Assembly (NCBI GenBank): GCA_003022685.1
Contig: PXSV01000081.1
Coordinates: forward strand, 1 to 18,825
Origin: Halobacteriales archaeon SW_9_67_24
GTDB taxonomy: Archaea; Halobacteriota; Halobacteria; Halobacteriales; Halococcaceae
Reading direction: 5' to 3'
DNA length: 18,825 nucleotides
In this document: one piece after another, positions 7,171 through 13,933 of the stretch
Position numbering within the stretch: the first letter of the stretch is position 1
Layout of the letters: each line of letters opens with the position of its first letter
The notes under the pieces: generated by a model
Seen by the model: only the letters and a program-made list of their open reading frames with translations
The model's database searches: none
What the model was told of the DNA's origin: nothing
Made by a program: the position numbers and the translations under genes

Positions 7171-7812
7171 TCAGCCGAAGTTCTCGATCTTCGCCCTGTC
7201 GGGGTCGCCACCAGCCGCGGCGAGCGCGTCGGTCGCGGCGTCGAGGAAGTCCGCAAAGCCGTAGACGAACACCTGTTCGTCCCCGTCGCCGGCGAGCGCC
7301 TCGGCGGTTGGATCGGTCAGGTCGGCGTCCTCGCTTACGACGTGGACGACCGCACCGGACTCACGGAGCGTGTCGAGGCGGTCCTCGTGGACCGGGTGAT
7401 CGTCGCGGTAGATCACCGCGGTCTCGCCGCCGTCGTCGAGGGTGCGCTCGGCGATCCCGACTGCGGGGCCCACGCCCGGCCCGCCGGCGAGAACCGTGGT
7501 TCGCGGTTCGTCCTCATAGTAGGCGTTGCCGAACGGCCCCGTCATCGTCACCGCATCGTCCGCGTCGAGTTCCGCAAGATAGGGAGCGACGTCGCCATCG
7601 GGATCGACGCTGACGGTGACTTCGAAGGCGTCCTCGACGGCGGGCGAGGAAAGGGTGTAAAAGCGGGAGCGTTGCTCGCCGTCGATGTCGAGCGAGAGCT
7701 TGACGAACTGGCCAGGTCTCGCGTCGAACCCGTCGGGGGTGTCGAGGTCGAGCGCAACAGTTTGTGGGCCGATGTCCCGATTATCGCGCACGCGAGTTCG
7801 TGTGGGTTCCAT
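7171..7812 (-). CDS. FAD/NAD(P)-binding oxidoreductase, ferredoxin-reductase type
   Basis: A 213-residue flavoprotein of the ferredoxin-NADP reductase superfamily. The N-terminal beta-barrel FAD domain contains RFYTLSSP (residues 50-57, the RxY[ST]xxS flavin motif). The C-terminal NAD(P)-binding domain begins with LAGGPGVGPAVG (108-119), the typical GGxGxxP loop, and the protein ends in ENFG, as expected for an aromatic residue near the C-terminus. No iron-sulfur domain is fused, so it probably transfers electrons between NAD(P)H and a separate carrier. Start at 7812 was chosen because MEPTRTRVRDNRDIGP begins the barrel; the frame is open further upstream but would overlap the promoter region of korA. 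It is divergent from korA, which suggests but does not prove a link to ferredoxin metabolism. Confidence 0.8.
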   Translation of the reverse strand: MEPTRTRVRDNRDIGPQTVALDLDTPDGFDARPGQFVKLSLDIDGEQRSRFYTLSSPAVEDAFEVTVSVDPDGDVAPYLAELDADDAVTMTGPFGNAYYEDEPRTTVLAGGPGVGPAVGIAERTLDDGGETAVIYRDDHPVHEDRLDTLRESGAVVHVVSEDADLTDPTAEALAGDGDEQVFVYGFADFLDAATDALAAAGGDPDRAKIENFG

Positions 7813-7967
7813 ACCGACGTTCGGCGAGGACCGGCCAAAGGAACTTCGATATGCCGCCCGAGGGCGGCCACCCCTGGCGGAAATTGCGGGAACCGACGGA
7901 GAGAAGCGTGCTACTCGGAACCGAACACAGGCCCGCCCTCGACGGGGGTTGGGGTCGTCGTTCCGAA

Positions 7968-7977
7968 GCCTTTTCGT
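7968..7977 (+). promoter_or_regulatory. Possible promoter of korAB
   Basis: The T-rich sequence gccttttcgt lies about 29-38 nt upstream of the korA ATG and is the best TATA-like candidate in the GC-rich spacer. There is no Shine-Dalgarno site before korA, so a very short leader is likely. Confidence 0.35.
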
Positions 7978-8005
7978 CCGCAGATAGCGTACCCGGACCC
8001 AGCAC

Positions 8006-9772
8006 ATGCCAGATGATTTGAACTGGGCCATCGGTGGGGAGGCCGGCGACGGGATCAACTCCACGGGGAAGATCTTCGCGCAGGCGCTCTCGCGGGCGGG
8101 CCGACACGTCTTCACCTCGAAGGACTTCGCCTCGCGAATCCGGGGAGGGTACACCGCCTACAAGGTCCGGAGTTCGACCGAGCGCGTCGAGTCGGTCGTC
8201 GACCGCCTCGACATCCTGATCGCGCTGACCCAGCGCACGGTCGAGGAGAACATGGACGAACTCCACGAGGGCTCGGTCATCATCTACGACGGCGAGCGCA
8301 CGATGATGGAGGACTTCGAGGCCCCCGAGGGGATGGTCGGGCTGCCCGTCCCGCTCAAACGCCTCGCCGAGGACGCCGGCGGTGCGCTCATGCAGAACAT
8401 CGTGGCGCTCGGCGCGGCCTGTGAGGTCGCGGACTTCCCGATCGAGAACTTGGACGAGGCGCTCGAAAAACGCTTCGGCGACAAGGGCGAGTCGATCGTC
8501 GCGAACAACCGCGAGGCCGCGCGGCTCGGCGAGGAACACGTCGTCGAGGAACTCGACCACGGGGAGTTCGACTACGACCTCGAAACCACCGACGACGATT
8601 ACGTCCTCCTGAACGGCGACGAGGCGATCGGCATGGGCGCGATCGCCGCGGGCTGTCGCTTCTATTCGGGGTATCCCATCACGCCCGCCACGGATGTAAT
8701 GGAGTACCTCAAGGGTAGGTTAGAGCGCTACGGCGGCCACGTGATGCAGGCCGAGGACGAACTCGCCGCGATCAACATGGCGCTCGGTGCGGCGCGGGCG
8801 GGCGCGCGCTCGATGACCGCGACCAGTGGTCCAGGAATCGACCTGATGGCCGAGACGTTCGGGCTGGTCGCTACCAGCGAGACGCCGCTCGTGATCTGTG
8901 ACGTGATGCGGTCGGGCCCCTCGACCGGGATGCCCACCAAGCAGGAACAGGGCGATCTCGACATGCTCCTGTACGGCGGTCACGGCGAGATCCCGCGGTT
9001 CGTGGTCGCACCCACGACGATTTCGGAGTGTTTCCACAAGACGGTCGAGGCATTCAACCTCGCCGAGCAGTACCAGACGCCGGTGTATCTGGTGGGCGAT
9101 CTATCGCTCGCAGTAACCGAGCAGACGTTCGAGCCCGAGGAGTTCGACATGGAGAGCGTCGAAATCGACCGCGGCAACATCGTCGGCGAGGACGACCTCG
9201 ACGCGTGGCTTGACGACAACGATCGGTTCCAGCCACACTTCCCCGCTGCGGACGGCATCAGCCCACGGACGCTGCCCGGAACGTCGGGCGGCGCACACAT
9301 GACCACGGGGCTCGAACACGACGAACTCGGCCGCCGGACCGAGGAACAGGACGTGCGGATCGAGCAGGTCGACAAGCGCAACCAGAAGGTCGAGACCGCC
9401 CGAGAGAACGAGGACTGGGACTACCGCGAGTTCGGCGACAGCGACGCGGAGACGCTCGTGCTCTCGTGGGGATCGAACGAAGGCGCGATGCGCGAGGCGA
9501 TCAGGTTCCTCGACGAGGCCGACGTCGACGTTCGCTTCCTCTCGGTTCCCTATCTGTTCCCTCGGCCCGACCTCACCGAGGAGATCGAGGCCGCTGAGGA
9601 CGTCATCGTGGTGGAGTGCAACGCAACCGGGCAGTTCGCCGATGTGATCGAAGGCGACGCCCTTACCCGAGTCAAGCGGATAAACAAGTACGACGGCGTG
9701 CGATTCAAGGCCGACGAGCTCGCCGAGCGGATCACCGACGAGATCGACACCGCACAGGAGGTCCCCACATGA
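8006..9772 (+). CDS. korA: 2-oxoglutarate:ferredoxin oxidoreductase, alpha subunit
   Basis: A 588-residue protein with the gamma domain fused in front of the alpha domain. With KorB it oxidatively decarboxylates a 2-oxoacid to the acyl-CoA and reduces ferredoxin, the haloarchaeal replacement for the NAD-linked 2-oxoglutarate dehydrogenase in the citric acid cycle. The gamma domain (about 1-185) has GGEAGDGINSTG (10-21) and SRIRGGYTAY. The alpha domain starts near 200 with NGDEAIGMGAIAAG and includes YPITPATDVMEYL (from Tyr223) and TSGPGIDLMAE. Length and sequence match the Halobacterium KorA I remember (about 587 residues) better than the longer PorA (about 631), so 2-oxoglutarate is the probable substrate. 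It overlaps korB by 4 nt (ATGA). Confidence 0.88.
   Translation: MPDDLNWAIGGEAGDGINSTGKIFAQALSRAGRHVFTSKDFASRIRGGYTAYKVRSSTERVESVVDRLDILIALTQRTVEENMDELHEGSVIIYDGERTMMEDFEAPEGMVGLPVPLKRLAEDAGGALMQNIVALGAACEVADFPIENLDEALEKRFGDKGESIVANNREAARLGEEHVVEELDHGEFDYDLETTDDDYVLLNGDEAIGMGAIAAGCRFYSGYPITPATDVMEYLKGRLERYGGHVMQAEDELAAINMALGAARAGARSMTATSGPGIDLMAETFGLVATSETPLVICDVMRSGPSTGMPTKQEQGDLDMLLYGGHGEIPRFVVAPTTISECFHKTVEAFNLAEQYQTPVYLVGDLSLAVTEQTFEPEEFDMESVEIDRGNIVGEDDLDAWLDDNDRFQPHFPAADGISPRTLPGTSGGAHMTTGLEHDELGRRTEEQDVRIEQVDKRNQKVETARENEDWDYREFGDSDAETLVLSWGSNEGAMREAIRFLDEADVDVRFLSVPYLFPRPDLTEEIEAAEDVIVVECNATGQFADVIEGDALTRVKRINKYDGVRFKADELAERITDEIDTAQEVPT
9756..9762 (+). promoter_or_regulatory. Strong ribosome-binding site of korB
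   Basis: AGGAGGT lies 6 nt before the korB ATG, inside the last codons of korA. It fixes the korB start at 9769 and indicates that the second gene is translated by re-initiation or internal Shine-Dalgarno recognition, unlike the probably leaderless first gene. Confidence 0.7.
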
Positions 9773-10632
9773 GTTCCGACATTCGATTCACCGACTTCAA
9801 GTCCGACAAGCAGCCCACGTGGTGTCCTGGCTGCGGCGACTTCGGCACGATGAACGGCATGATGAAGGCACTCGCGAACACCGGCAACGACCCCGACAAC
9901 ACCTTCGTCGTGGCGGGCATCGGCTGCTCGGGCAAGATCGGCACGTACATGCACAGCTACGCCCTTCACGGCGTCCACGGCCGCGCCCTGCCGGTGGGCA
10001 TCGGCGTCAAGAGCGCGAACCCCGACCTCGAAGTGATGGTTTCCGGTGGGGATGGCGACGGCTACTCCATCGGCGCGGGTCATTTCGTCCACGCCGTCCG
10101 GCGGAACATGGACATGACCTACGTCGTGATGGACAACAGAATTTATGGGCTGACGAAAGGCCAGTTCTCGCCCACCAGTCGTGAGGACTTCGAGACCGCG
10201 ACCTCGCCCGACGGGCCGAAGCAGGCCCCGGTCAACCCGCTCGCGCTCGCGCTCGCCGCCGACGGGAGCTTCATCGCCCAGTCGTTCTCGTCGGACGCCC
10301 AGCGCCACACCGAGATCGTCCAGGAAGCCGTCGAACACGACGGGTTCGGGTTCGTGAACGTCTACAGCCCGTGTGTCACGTTCAACGATGTCGACACCTA
10401 CGATTACTTCCGGGACGCGATCGTCGACCTCGACGAGGAGGACCACGACCCGTCCGATCGCGACGCCGCCGAGGCGAAAATCATGGACGACGACACCGAA
10501 TACCAGGGCGTCATCTACCAGGATGAGAAGTCGGTGCCGTACAACGAGCGCCACGGTCTCGACGAGAACATGGCCGACATTCCGGACGGCGCGCCAGAGG
10601 ACGCCACCGACCTCGTTCGCGAGTTCTACTAG
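9769..10632 (+). CDS. korB: 2-oxoglutarate:ferredoxin oxidoreductase, beta subunit
   Basis: A 287-residue subunit carrying thiamine pyrophosphate and one [4Fe-4S] cluster. The TPP/Mg motif is GGDGDGYSIG (93-102) with the downstream Asn at 123 (MDNRIYGLTKGQ). Four cysteines suited to hold the cluster are Cys19 and Cys22 (WCPGCGD), Cys53 (IGCSGK) and Cys202 (SPCVTFN). There is no separate ferredoxin-like delta domain, as usual for the two-subunit haloarchaeal enzyme. The length agrees with haloarchaeal KorB. The ATG at 9769 overlaps the korA stop and is preceded by AGGAGGT. A T-run (10637-10641) just after the stop probably ends the transcript. With korA it supplies succinyl-CoA and reduced ferredoxin. 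Confidence 0.9.
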   Translation: MSSDIRFTDFKSDKQPTWCPGCGDFGTMNGMMKALANTGNDPDNTFVVAGIGCSGKIGTYMHSYALHGVHGRALPVGIGVKSANPDLEVMVSGGDGDGYSIGAGHFVHAVRRNMDMTYVVMDNRIYGLTKGQFSPTSREDFETATSPDGPKQAPVNPLALALAADGSFIAQSFSSDAQRHTEIVQEAVEHDGFGFVNVYSPCVTFNDVDTYDYFRDAIVDLDEEDHDPSDRDAAEAKIMDDDTEYQGVIYQDEKSVPYNERHGLDENMADIPDGAPEDATDLVREFY

Positions 10633-10636
10633 CGTC

Positions 10637-10641
10637 TTTTT
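10637..10641 (+). terminator. T-run terminator of korAB
   Basis: Five T residues (gcgtctttttcgc) begin 5 nt after the korB stop, a typical archaeal U-rich termination signal. Confidence 0.5.
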
Positions 10642-10777
10642 CGCTAGGAGGTCGCGCTCGTTCACTCCGGACGGACAAAGTGCTTCGGTGCTCTCGTTCG
10701 CCTTCGTTTTCGTGCGGTGAAGTCGCGCGAACGGTCCACGGAACTTCCAGTCCTGCGCCACTCACGAGAACACCGTT

Positions 10778-10831
10778 CGCTCGCGGCAGGACCGCTAGCG
10801 TTCCCCACGTCCGCACGACATCGCCGAAACC
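10778..10831 (+). repeat. 54-bp intergenic repeat, copy B
   Basis: This segment matches copy A (7018-7071, minus strand) at 41 of 54 positions with no gaps; all differences but one are transitions. Its left half folds into a hairpin (10778-10800: CGCT-C-GCGG, loop CAGGA, CCGC-T-AGCG). It sits in the spacer between the convergent ends of korB and the 10881 membrane protein gene. The rest of that spacer (10642-10777) shows no gene. Confidence 0.65.
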
Positions 10832-10880
10832 TTTGGCTCCACCGCGAAACACTCAGTTCGGGATCGCTTCGTCGGGGCCC

Positions 10881-11465
10881 TTAGAGCGAGCCGCGCCGAC
10901 CGGCGACTCGACGGCCGAACGGAAACAGGAGACCGCCGAGGGCGACGAGAACGAGAACCCAAAACACGGTCGAGGCGAGGAGCGTGATCGGTGTCGTCCA
11001 GAACAGGTCGAACTGTCCGGGATGCAGCACCAACCGGTCGAACAGTTCGTACGTTGATGGCAAGAGCAGGACGGTGGCCGTGCCCAGTCGCTGACGGCGT
11101 GTCGTTGCAGCACCGAGCGGGAACACGAATGCCACGGGAACGGACCACTGGAGGTGTAGCGCAAGCGCGTCCGACCAGTACCGAAGGATCGAGGGAGGTG
11201 AACCGCCCCACTCGACAAACAGCCGTGGTGTCATTGGGACGAGGGCGATGACGACGACGGCAGCGATCCCGACCGTCTCACGGAACCCGAGGGGACGAGC
11301 GTGCCAGTGTCGGAGTCCCCCACCGAGAACGAGCGTAAGTGTATGGACTGCTCCGACTGCGTACCAGACGTGCGCCCCACCCAGCTGGGGTACCACGAAC
11401 TCGAGCACGAGGGCGGCCGAGACGAACGCTGCACCGACGACGAGCGCAAGGTGAGAATCACGCAT
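10881..11465 (-). CDS. Hypothetical integral membrane protein
   Basis: A 194-residue membrane protein that I do not recognise. About five or six hydrophobic segments are visible: residues 6-28, 33-52, 64-84, 105-122, 128-145 and 157-182. Short charged loops separate them, and the C-terminus is basic (FGRRVAGRRGSL). There is a Trp/His-rich stretch (GGGLRHWHARPLGF, 48-61) and a HPGQFDLFW loop before the last helix. It follows the bc cluster on the same strand after an 81-bp gap that holds its own possible promoter (a TTTT tract about 29 nt upstream), so it may be an independent gene rather than part of the respiratory operon. The N-terminus (MRDSHLALVVGAAF) supports the start at 11465. Confidence 0.6.
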   Translation of the reverse strand: MRDSHLALVVGAAFVSAALVLEFVVPQLGGAHVWYAVGAVHTLTLVLGGGLRHWHARPLGFRETVGIAAVVVIALVPMTPRLFVEWGGSPPSILRYWSDALALHLQWSVPVAFVFPLGAATTRRQRLGTATVLLLPSTYELFDRLVLHPGQFDLFWTTPITLLASTVFWVLVLVALGGLLFPFGRRVAGRRGSL

Positions 11466-11489
11466 CGATCGCCCCAGTGTTCGGCTGGC

Positions 11490-11500
11490 ACAGAAAACCC
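11490..11500 (-). promoter_or_regulatory. Possible promoter of the 10881-11465 gene
   Basis: The minus strand reads a G-run followed by TTTTC (agaaaacccccc on the plus strand), centred about 29 nt upstream of the ATG at 11465. The same T-tract could instead terminate the bc operon transcript. Confidence 0.35.
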
Positions 11501-11546
11501 CCCTCGCAGGGTTCCGAGAACGCTGATCGGGGGCGAACCGTTGGCG

Positions 11547-11819
11547 TCAGTTCGACTGGCGTTCGTTCCACGCGGTGCGCGCCTGGCGACCAGCCGGGAT
11601 GAGCACCCAGAAGACGAGCGCGCCGACGATGGCGAACCAGAACATCGCCTCCCGGAGGGTGAGCGCGAGCGCGCCGAACAGTTCGAGATCGGAGGGCGGC
11701 TCGGCGATGAGCTGGATGGGCGACTCGAAGCTCTCGGTGGTGTACCAGCCCGAGAGCACCATCCACCCGAGCAGCCCGCCGGTGAGCATCGCCAGGCCCT
11801 TGGCGAATTCGTCACTCAT
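11547..11819 (-). CDS. Small membrane protein of the cytochrome bc cluster (DUF7314-like)
   Basis: A 90-residue protein with two predicted helices: about residues 8-27 (GLAMLTGGLLGWMVLSGWY) and 55-76 (REAMFWFAIVGALVFWVLIP). The loop between them (TTESFESPIQLIAEPPSD) is polar and acidic, and the C-terminus is basic. It is the last gene of the bc cluster and overlaps the preceding gene by 8 nt, so it is very likely co-expressed with the cytochrome b subunits. I recall a haloarchaeal family, catalogued in Pfam as DUF7314, in this position and with this pattern; that is memory, not a search. A role as a small accessory subunit or assembly factor of the quinol-oxidising complex is inferred from position only. 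Confidence 0.75.
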   Translation of the reverse strand: MSDEFAKGLAMLTGGLLGWMVLSGWYTTESFESPIQLIAEPPSDLELFGALALTLREAMFWFAIVGALVFWVLIPAGRQARTAWNERQSN

Positions 11820-12189
11820 TGCCTGATTGTTCGTCGCTGTCGTCTTGAGCGTTCCGCATCCCCGTAGTGCGAAAGCGGGTCCCGAGCACGTACACGGCCG
11901 CGCCGAGCCCGATCAACGCGAGACCGATTAGAACGAGAACGAGGCCGGCCACGTCGGGACCGATCGGGAGCGGCACGTCGAGAACGTCGAACAACACCGG
12001 CAGCGGCCCGGCCTCGGCGGTGGCGGCGTCGAGAAACGCAAAGCCGAGAAGCACGCTGACGATCGCGATCAGCGTCGAGAACACCGTGACCGCCTTGTAA
12101 GTCCGCAGCGAGACGACGACCTCGCGGCCGCCGCCGCTGCCGTCGTCGGTGCCCTTGATCTCGACACCGGAATCCGCGTCGGAACTCAC
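11812..12189 (-). CDS. Small membrane protein of the cytochrome bc cluster (DUF7315-like)
   Basis: A 125-residue protein with an acidic N-terminal tail (residues 1-21), a basic border (VVVSLRTYKAVTVFSTL) and two membrane segments at about 31-54 and 78-103, the second ending in YVLGTRFRT. The C-terminus is acidic (DDSDEQSGNE). It starts 3 nt after the stop of the cytochrome b C-terminal gene and overlaps the next gene by 8 nt, a tight operon arrangement. It resembles the haloarchaeal family I remember as DUF7315, which accompanies bc genes. No cofactor-binding residues are visible, so a structural or assembly role is more likely than electron transfer. Confidence 0.75.
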   Translation of the reverse strand: MSSDADSGVEIKGTDDGSGGGREVVVSLRTYKAVTVFSTLIAIVSVLLGFAFLDAATAEAGPLPVLFDVLDVPLPIGPDVAGLVLVLIGLALIGLGAAVYVLGTRFRTTGMRNAQDDSDEQSGNE

Positions 12190-12192
12190 GAG

Positions 12193-13113
12193 TCAGCGCG
12201 GCGGGCGGAGCCGGTAGTACCGCCGGTTCAGGTCGAACATGTACCCCTCGCGCATCGCGCGCAGCACGCCGTAGGTGATGAACCCGGCGACGAAGGGCAG
12301 CAGGAACGTCAGATCGAACAGGAGATGCGGGTCGATCCACGTCGGCGTGAGGTTCTTGATCGAGAGCGCGCTGATCATCGCGGCGAACACCACGCCGAAC
12401 ACGCCGACCGCCGCCCAGAACGGCTGCTCGACCGGCCGCCGTGCGGCTCCCTTGTTGAGGAACGGCACGATCGCGATGAACCCGACCACGACGAGGTTCG
12501 CGAGCACGCCGTACGTGGAGTCCTGGAGCAGCTTCTTCCCACCCAGAACCGCGAGTTCGGGGTTCAGCGGCCCGAGTTTCAACAGGCCGAACGACCAGTA
12601 GAGATACCAGTCAGGCAGGATGATCGCGGGGGTCTGGCTCGGGTTCGCCGGCGCGCCGAGGTGTGGCGGCAGCGTCGCCGAGAGAAAGAGGATCAGCCCG
12701 ACGAAGAAGCTCGTGAGCGCGAGATTGCGAACCATCTCGTGGGGCCAGGTGGGAAAGGCCAGCACGTCGCGCTCGACGTAGCTCGAATCGTTCCGGAGGT
12801 CCTGATCCTCCCGGCGCGAGCGCTCGAAGTACTCGTAGGTCAGCCGCGAGAGCCCCTGCGTGCGCTCCTTGCGCTCGCCCCACGTCGGGGTCTCGTCGTC
12901 GGGTGCGACGATGCCCGTTCCGTCGGCGGCGACTTCCTCGTCCTCACCGCCGTCGGTCCGAATGCCCGACGAGGATCGCGCGCTTTCGGCGCGCTCACCA
13001 CCGTTAGGGCGCGCCGCGCCCTGACGAGGCTCGCGCTCACTTCGTTCGCGCTTACCTCCGTCGGTTGCGGCCTCAGTCGGTTCGTCCGTGTCGGTGGAGT
13101 TGTCTCGGGTCAT
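12193..13113 (-). CDS. Cytochrome b C-terminal subunit (subunit IV-like)
   Basis: A 306-residue subunit equivalent to the C-terminal part of cytochrome b (subunit IV of b6f). It carries the quinol-oxidation-site motif as PDWY (167-170; PEWY in most relatives) within LPDWYLYWSFGLLKLGP. Membrane helices are at about 130-148, 203-222, 231-251 and 261-284. The first ~120 residues are hydrophilic. Residues 21-56 are encoded by a stretch of three palindromes between direct repeats and look like an insertion; the usual haloarchaeal sequence resumes at about residue 68 (IVAPDDETPTWGERKERTQGLSRLTYEYF). Start at 13113 lies 4 nt after the cytochrome b N-terminal gene. It forms the quinol-oxidising core with that subunit and the Rieske protein. 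Confidence 0.88.
   Translation of the reverse strand: MTRDNSTDTDEPTEAATDGGKRERSEREPRQGAARPNGGERAESARSSSGIRTDGGEDEEVAADGTGIVAPDDETPTWGERKERTQGLSRLTYEYFERSRREDQDLRNDSSYVERDVLAFPTWPHEMVRNLALTSFFVGLILFLSATLPPHLGAPANPSQTPAIILPDWYLYWSFGLLKLGPLNPELAVLGGKKLLQDSTYGVLANLVVVGFIAIVPFLNKGAARRPVEQPFWAAVGVFGVVFAAMISALSIKNLTPTWIDPHLLFDLTFLLPFVAGFITYGVLRAMREGYMFDLNRRYYRLRPPR
12946..13065 (-). repeat. Palindromic repeat block inside the cytochrome b C-terminal gene
   Basis: Direct repeats ACCGCCGTCGGT (12946-12957) and ACCTCCGTCGGT (13054-13065), one mismatch, are exactly 108 nt apart (36 codons, in frame). Between them are three hairpins: 12978-12994 (GCGCGC, 5-nt loop, GCGCGC), 13002-13026 (11-bp stem with one G-T wobble, loop GCC) and 13033-13051 (GCGC tc AC, loop TTC, GT tc GCGC). 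The three-hairpin layout resembles the intergenic array at 6936-7004. The block encodes residues 18-57 of the protein, a basic then polar stretch. Confidence 0.75.
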
Positions 13114-13117
13114 TGTC

Positions 13118-13930
13118 TCAGTGGGGTTCCGCGATTCCCTGCATCCAGACGATGCCGATGTGCACGGCGATCAGCGACGTCACCACGAACGGCAGGAAGA
13201 ACACGTGGAGGATGTACATCCGCATCAGCGTCGCCTGGCCGAGCGAGAACCCGCCGAAGATGAGCTGGGCGACCCACTCGCCGATGAGCGGGATCGAGAG
13301 GCTCATTTCAACGCCGATCTGGCCGGCCCAGTACGCGAGCTGGTCCCACGTCAGCAGGTAGCCGGTGTACCCGAACACCATCGTGAGCGAGATGAGGACG
13401 ATGCCGAGGATCCAGTTGAGCTCGCGGGGCTCCTTGTACGCCCCGGTGAAGTACACCCGGAGCATGTGGAGGAACACCGCGGCGGTCATCACCTGGGCCG
13501 ACCACCGGTGGATCGACCGGAGCATGAACCCGAAGTTGATGTCGGTCATGATCGCGGTGAGCGAACAGTACGCCACCGACGCGCTCTCGATCGAACAGGC
13601 TCCCGCGGCCGCCGCCGGCGAGTAGTAAAAGCCGAGCAGCGCGCCCGAAATCGCCGCGACGATGTAGGCGATCGTCGAGAAGCTCCCGAGCGCGTACAGC
13701 GGATACCAGTACCAGAACTTGTTGTCGAGGTTGTACTGCTCGGTGTGGCTCTTCGGCATCTGCATGTTGACCTTGTAGTAGAGGTTCTCCAGCACCTCGA
13801 GGTAATCGACGATCCGCAGCCGCTTGTCGAGCCAGAGCAGCACGGTGAGGTACGCCCCCTCGATCGGAGTCAGGTCCTTCTGTTCCATCCACGCGTCGTG
13901 GTCGTGGTCGTCGGCACGTTCGAGACTCAT
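13118..13930 (-). CDS. Cytochrome b N-terminal subunit (b6-like)
   Basis: A 270-residue di-heme cytochrome b corresponding to cytochrome b6. Four predicted core helices lie at about 81-103, 146-162, 175-197 and 240-262. Heme ligands are His141 and His155 in helix B (RSIHRWSAQ, VFLHMLRVY) and His242 and His257 in helix D (YILHVFFL, IAVHIGIVW). The spacing is 13 residues in the first pair and 14 in the second, the latter as in b6f and Gram-positive enzymes. A 75-residue N-terminal part (DLTPIEGAYLTVLLWLDKRLRI to NKFWYWYPLYALGSF) precedes helix A. Cys112 and Cys122 in the loop after helix A could form a disulfide. It starts 3 nt after the Rieske stop. It would oxidise menaquinol and pass electrons across the membrane. 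Confidence 0.92.
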   Translation of the reverse strand: MSLERADDHDHDAWMEQKDLTPIEGAYLTVLLWLDKRLRIVDYLEVLENLYYKVNMQMPKSHTEQYNLDNKFWYWYPLYALGSFSTIAYIVAAISGALLGFYYSPAAAAGACSIESASVAYCSLTAIMTDINFGFMLRSIHRWSAQVMTAAVFLHMLRVYFTGAYKEPRELNWILGIVLISLTMVFGYTGYLLTWDQLAYWAGQIGVEMSLSIPLIGEWVAQLIFGGFSLGQATLMRMYILHVFFLPFVVTSLIAVHIGIVWMQGIAEPH

Positions 13931-13933
13931 GTG

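Noticed and set aside
9550..10761. A 403-codon minus-strand frame opposite korB.
   Set aside because: It is the reverse-strand shadow of korA/korB, which carry all expected motifs.
10633..10880. A possible degenerate gene between korB and the membrane protein gene.
   Set aside because: No frame shows a recognisable or acidic product; the only structure seen is the T-run and the 54-bp repeat.
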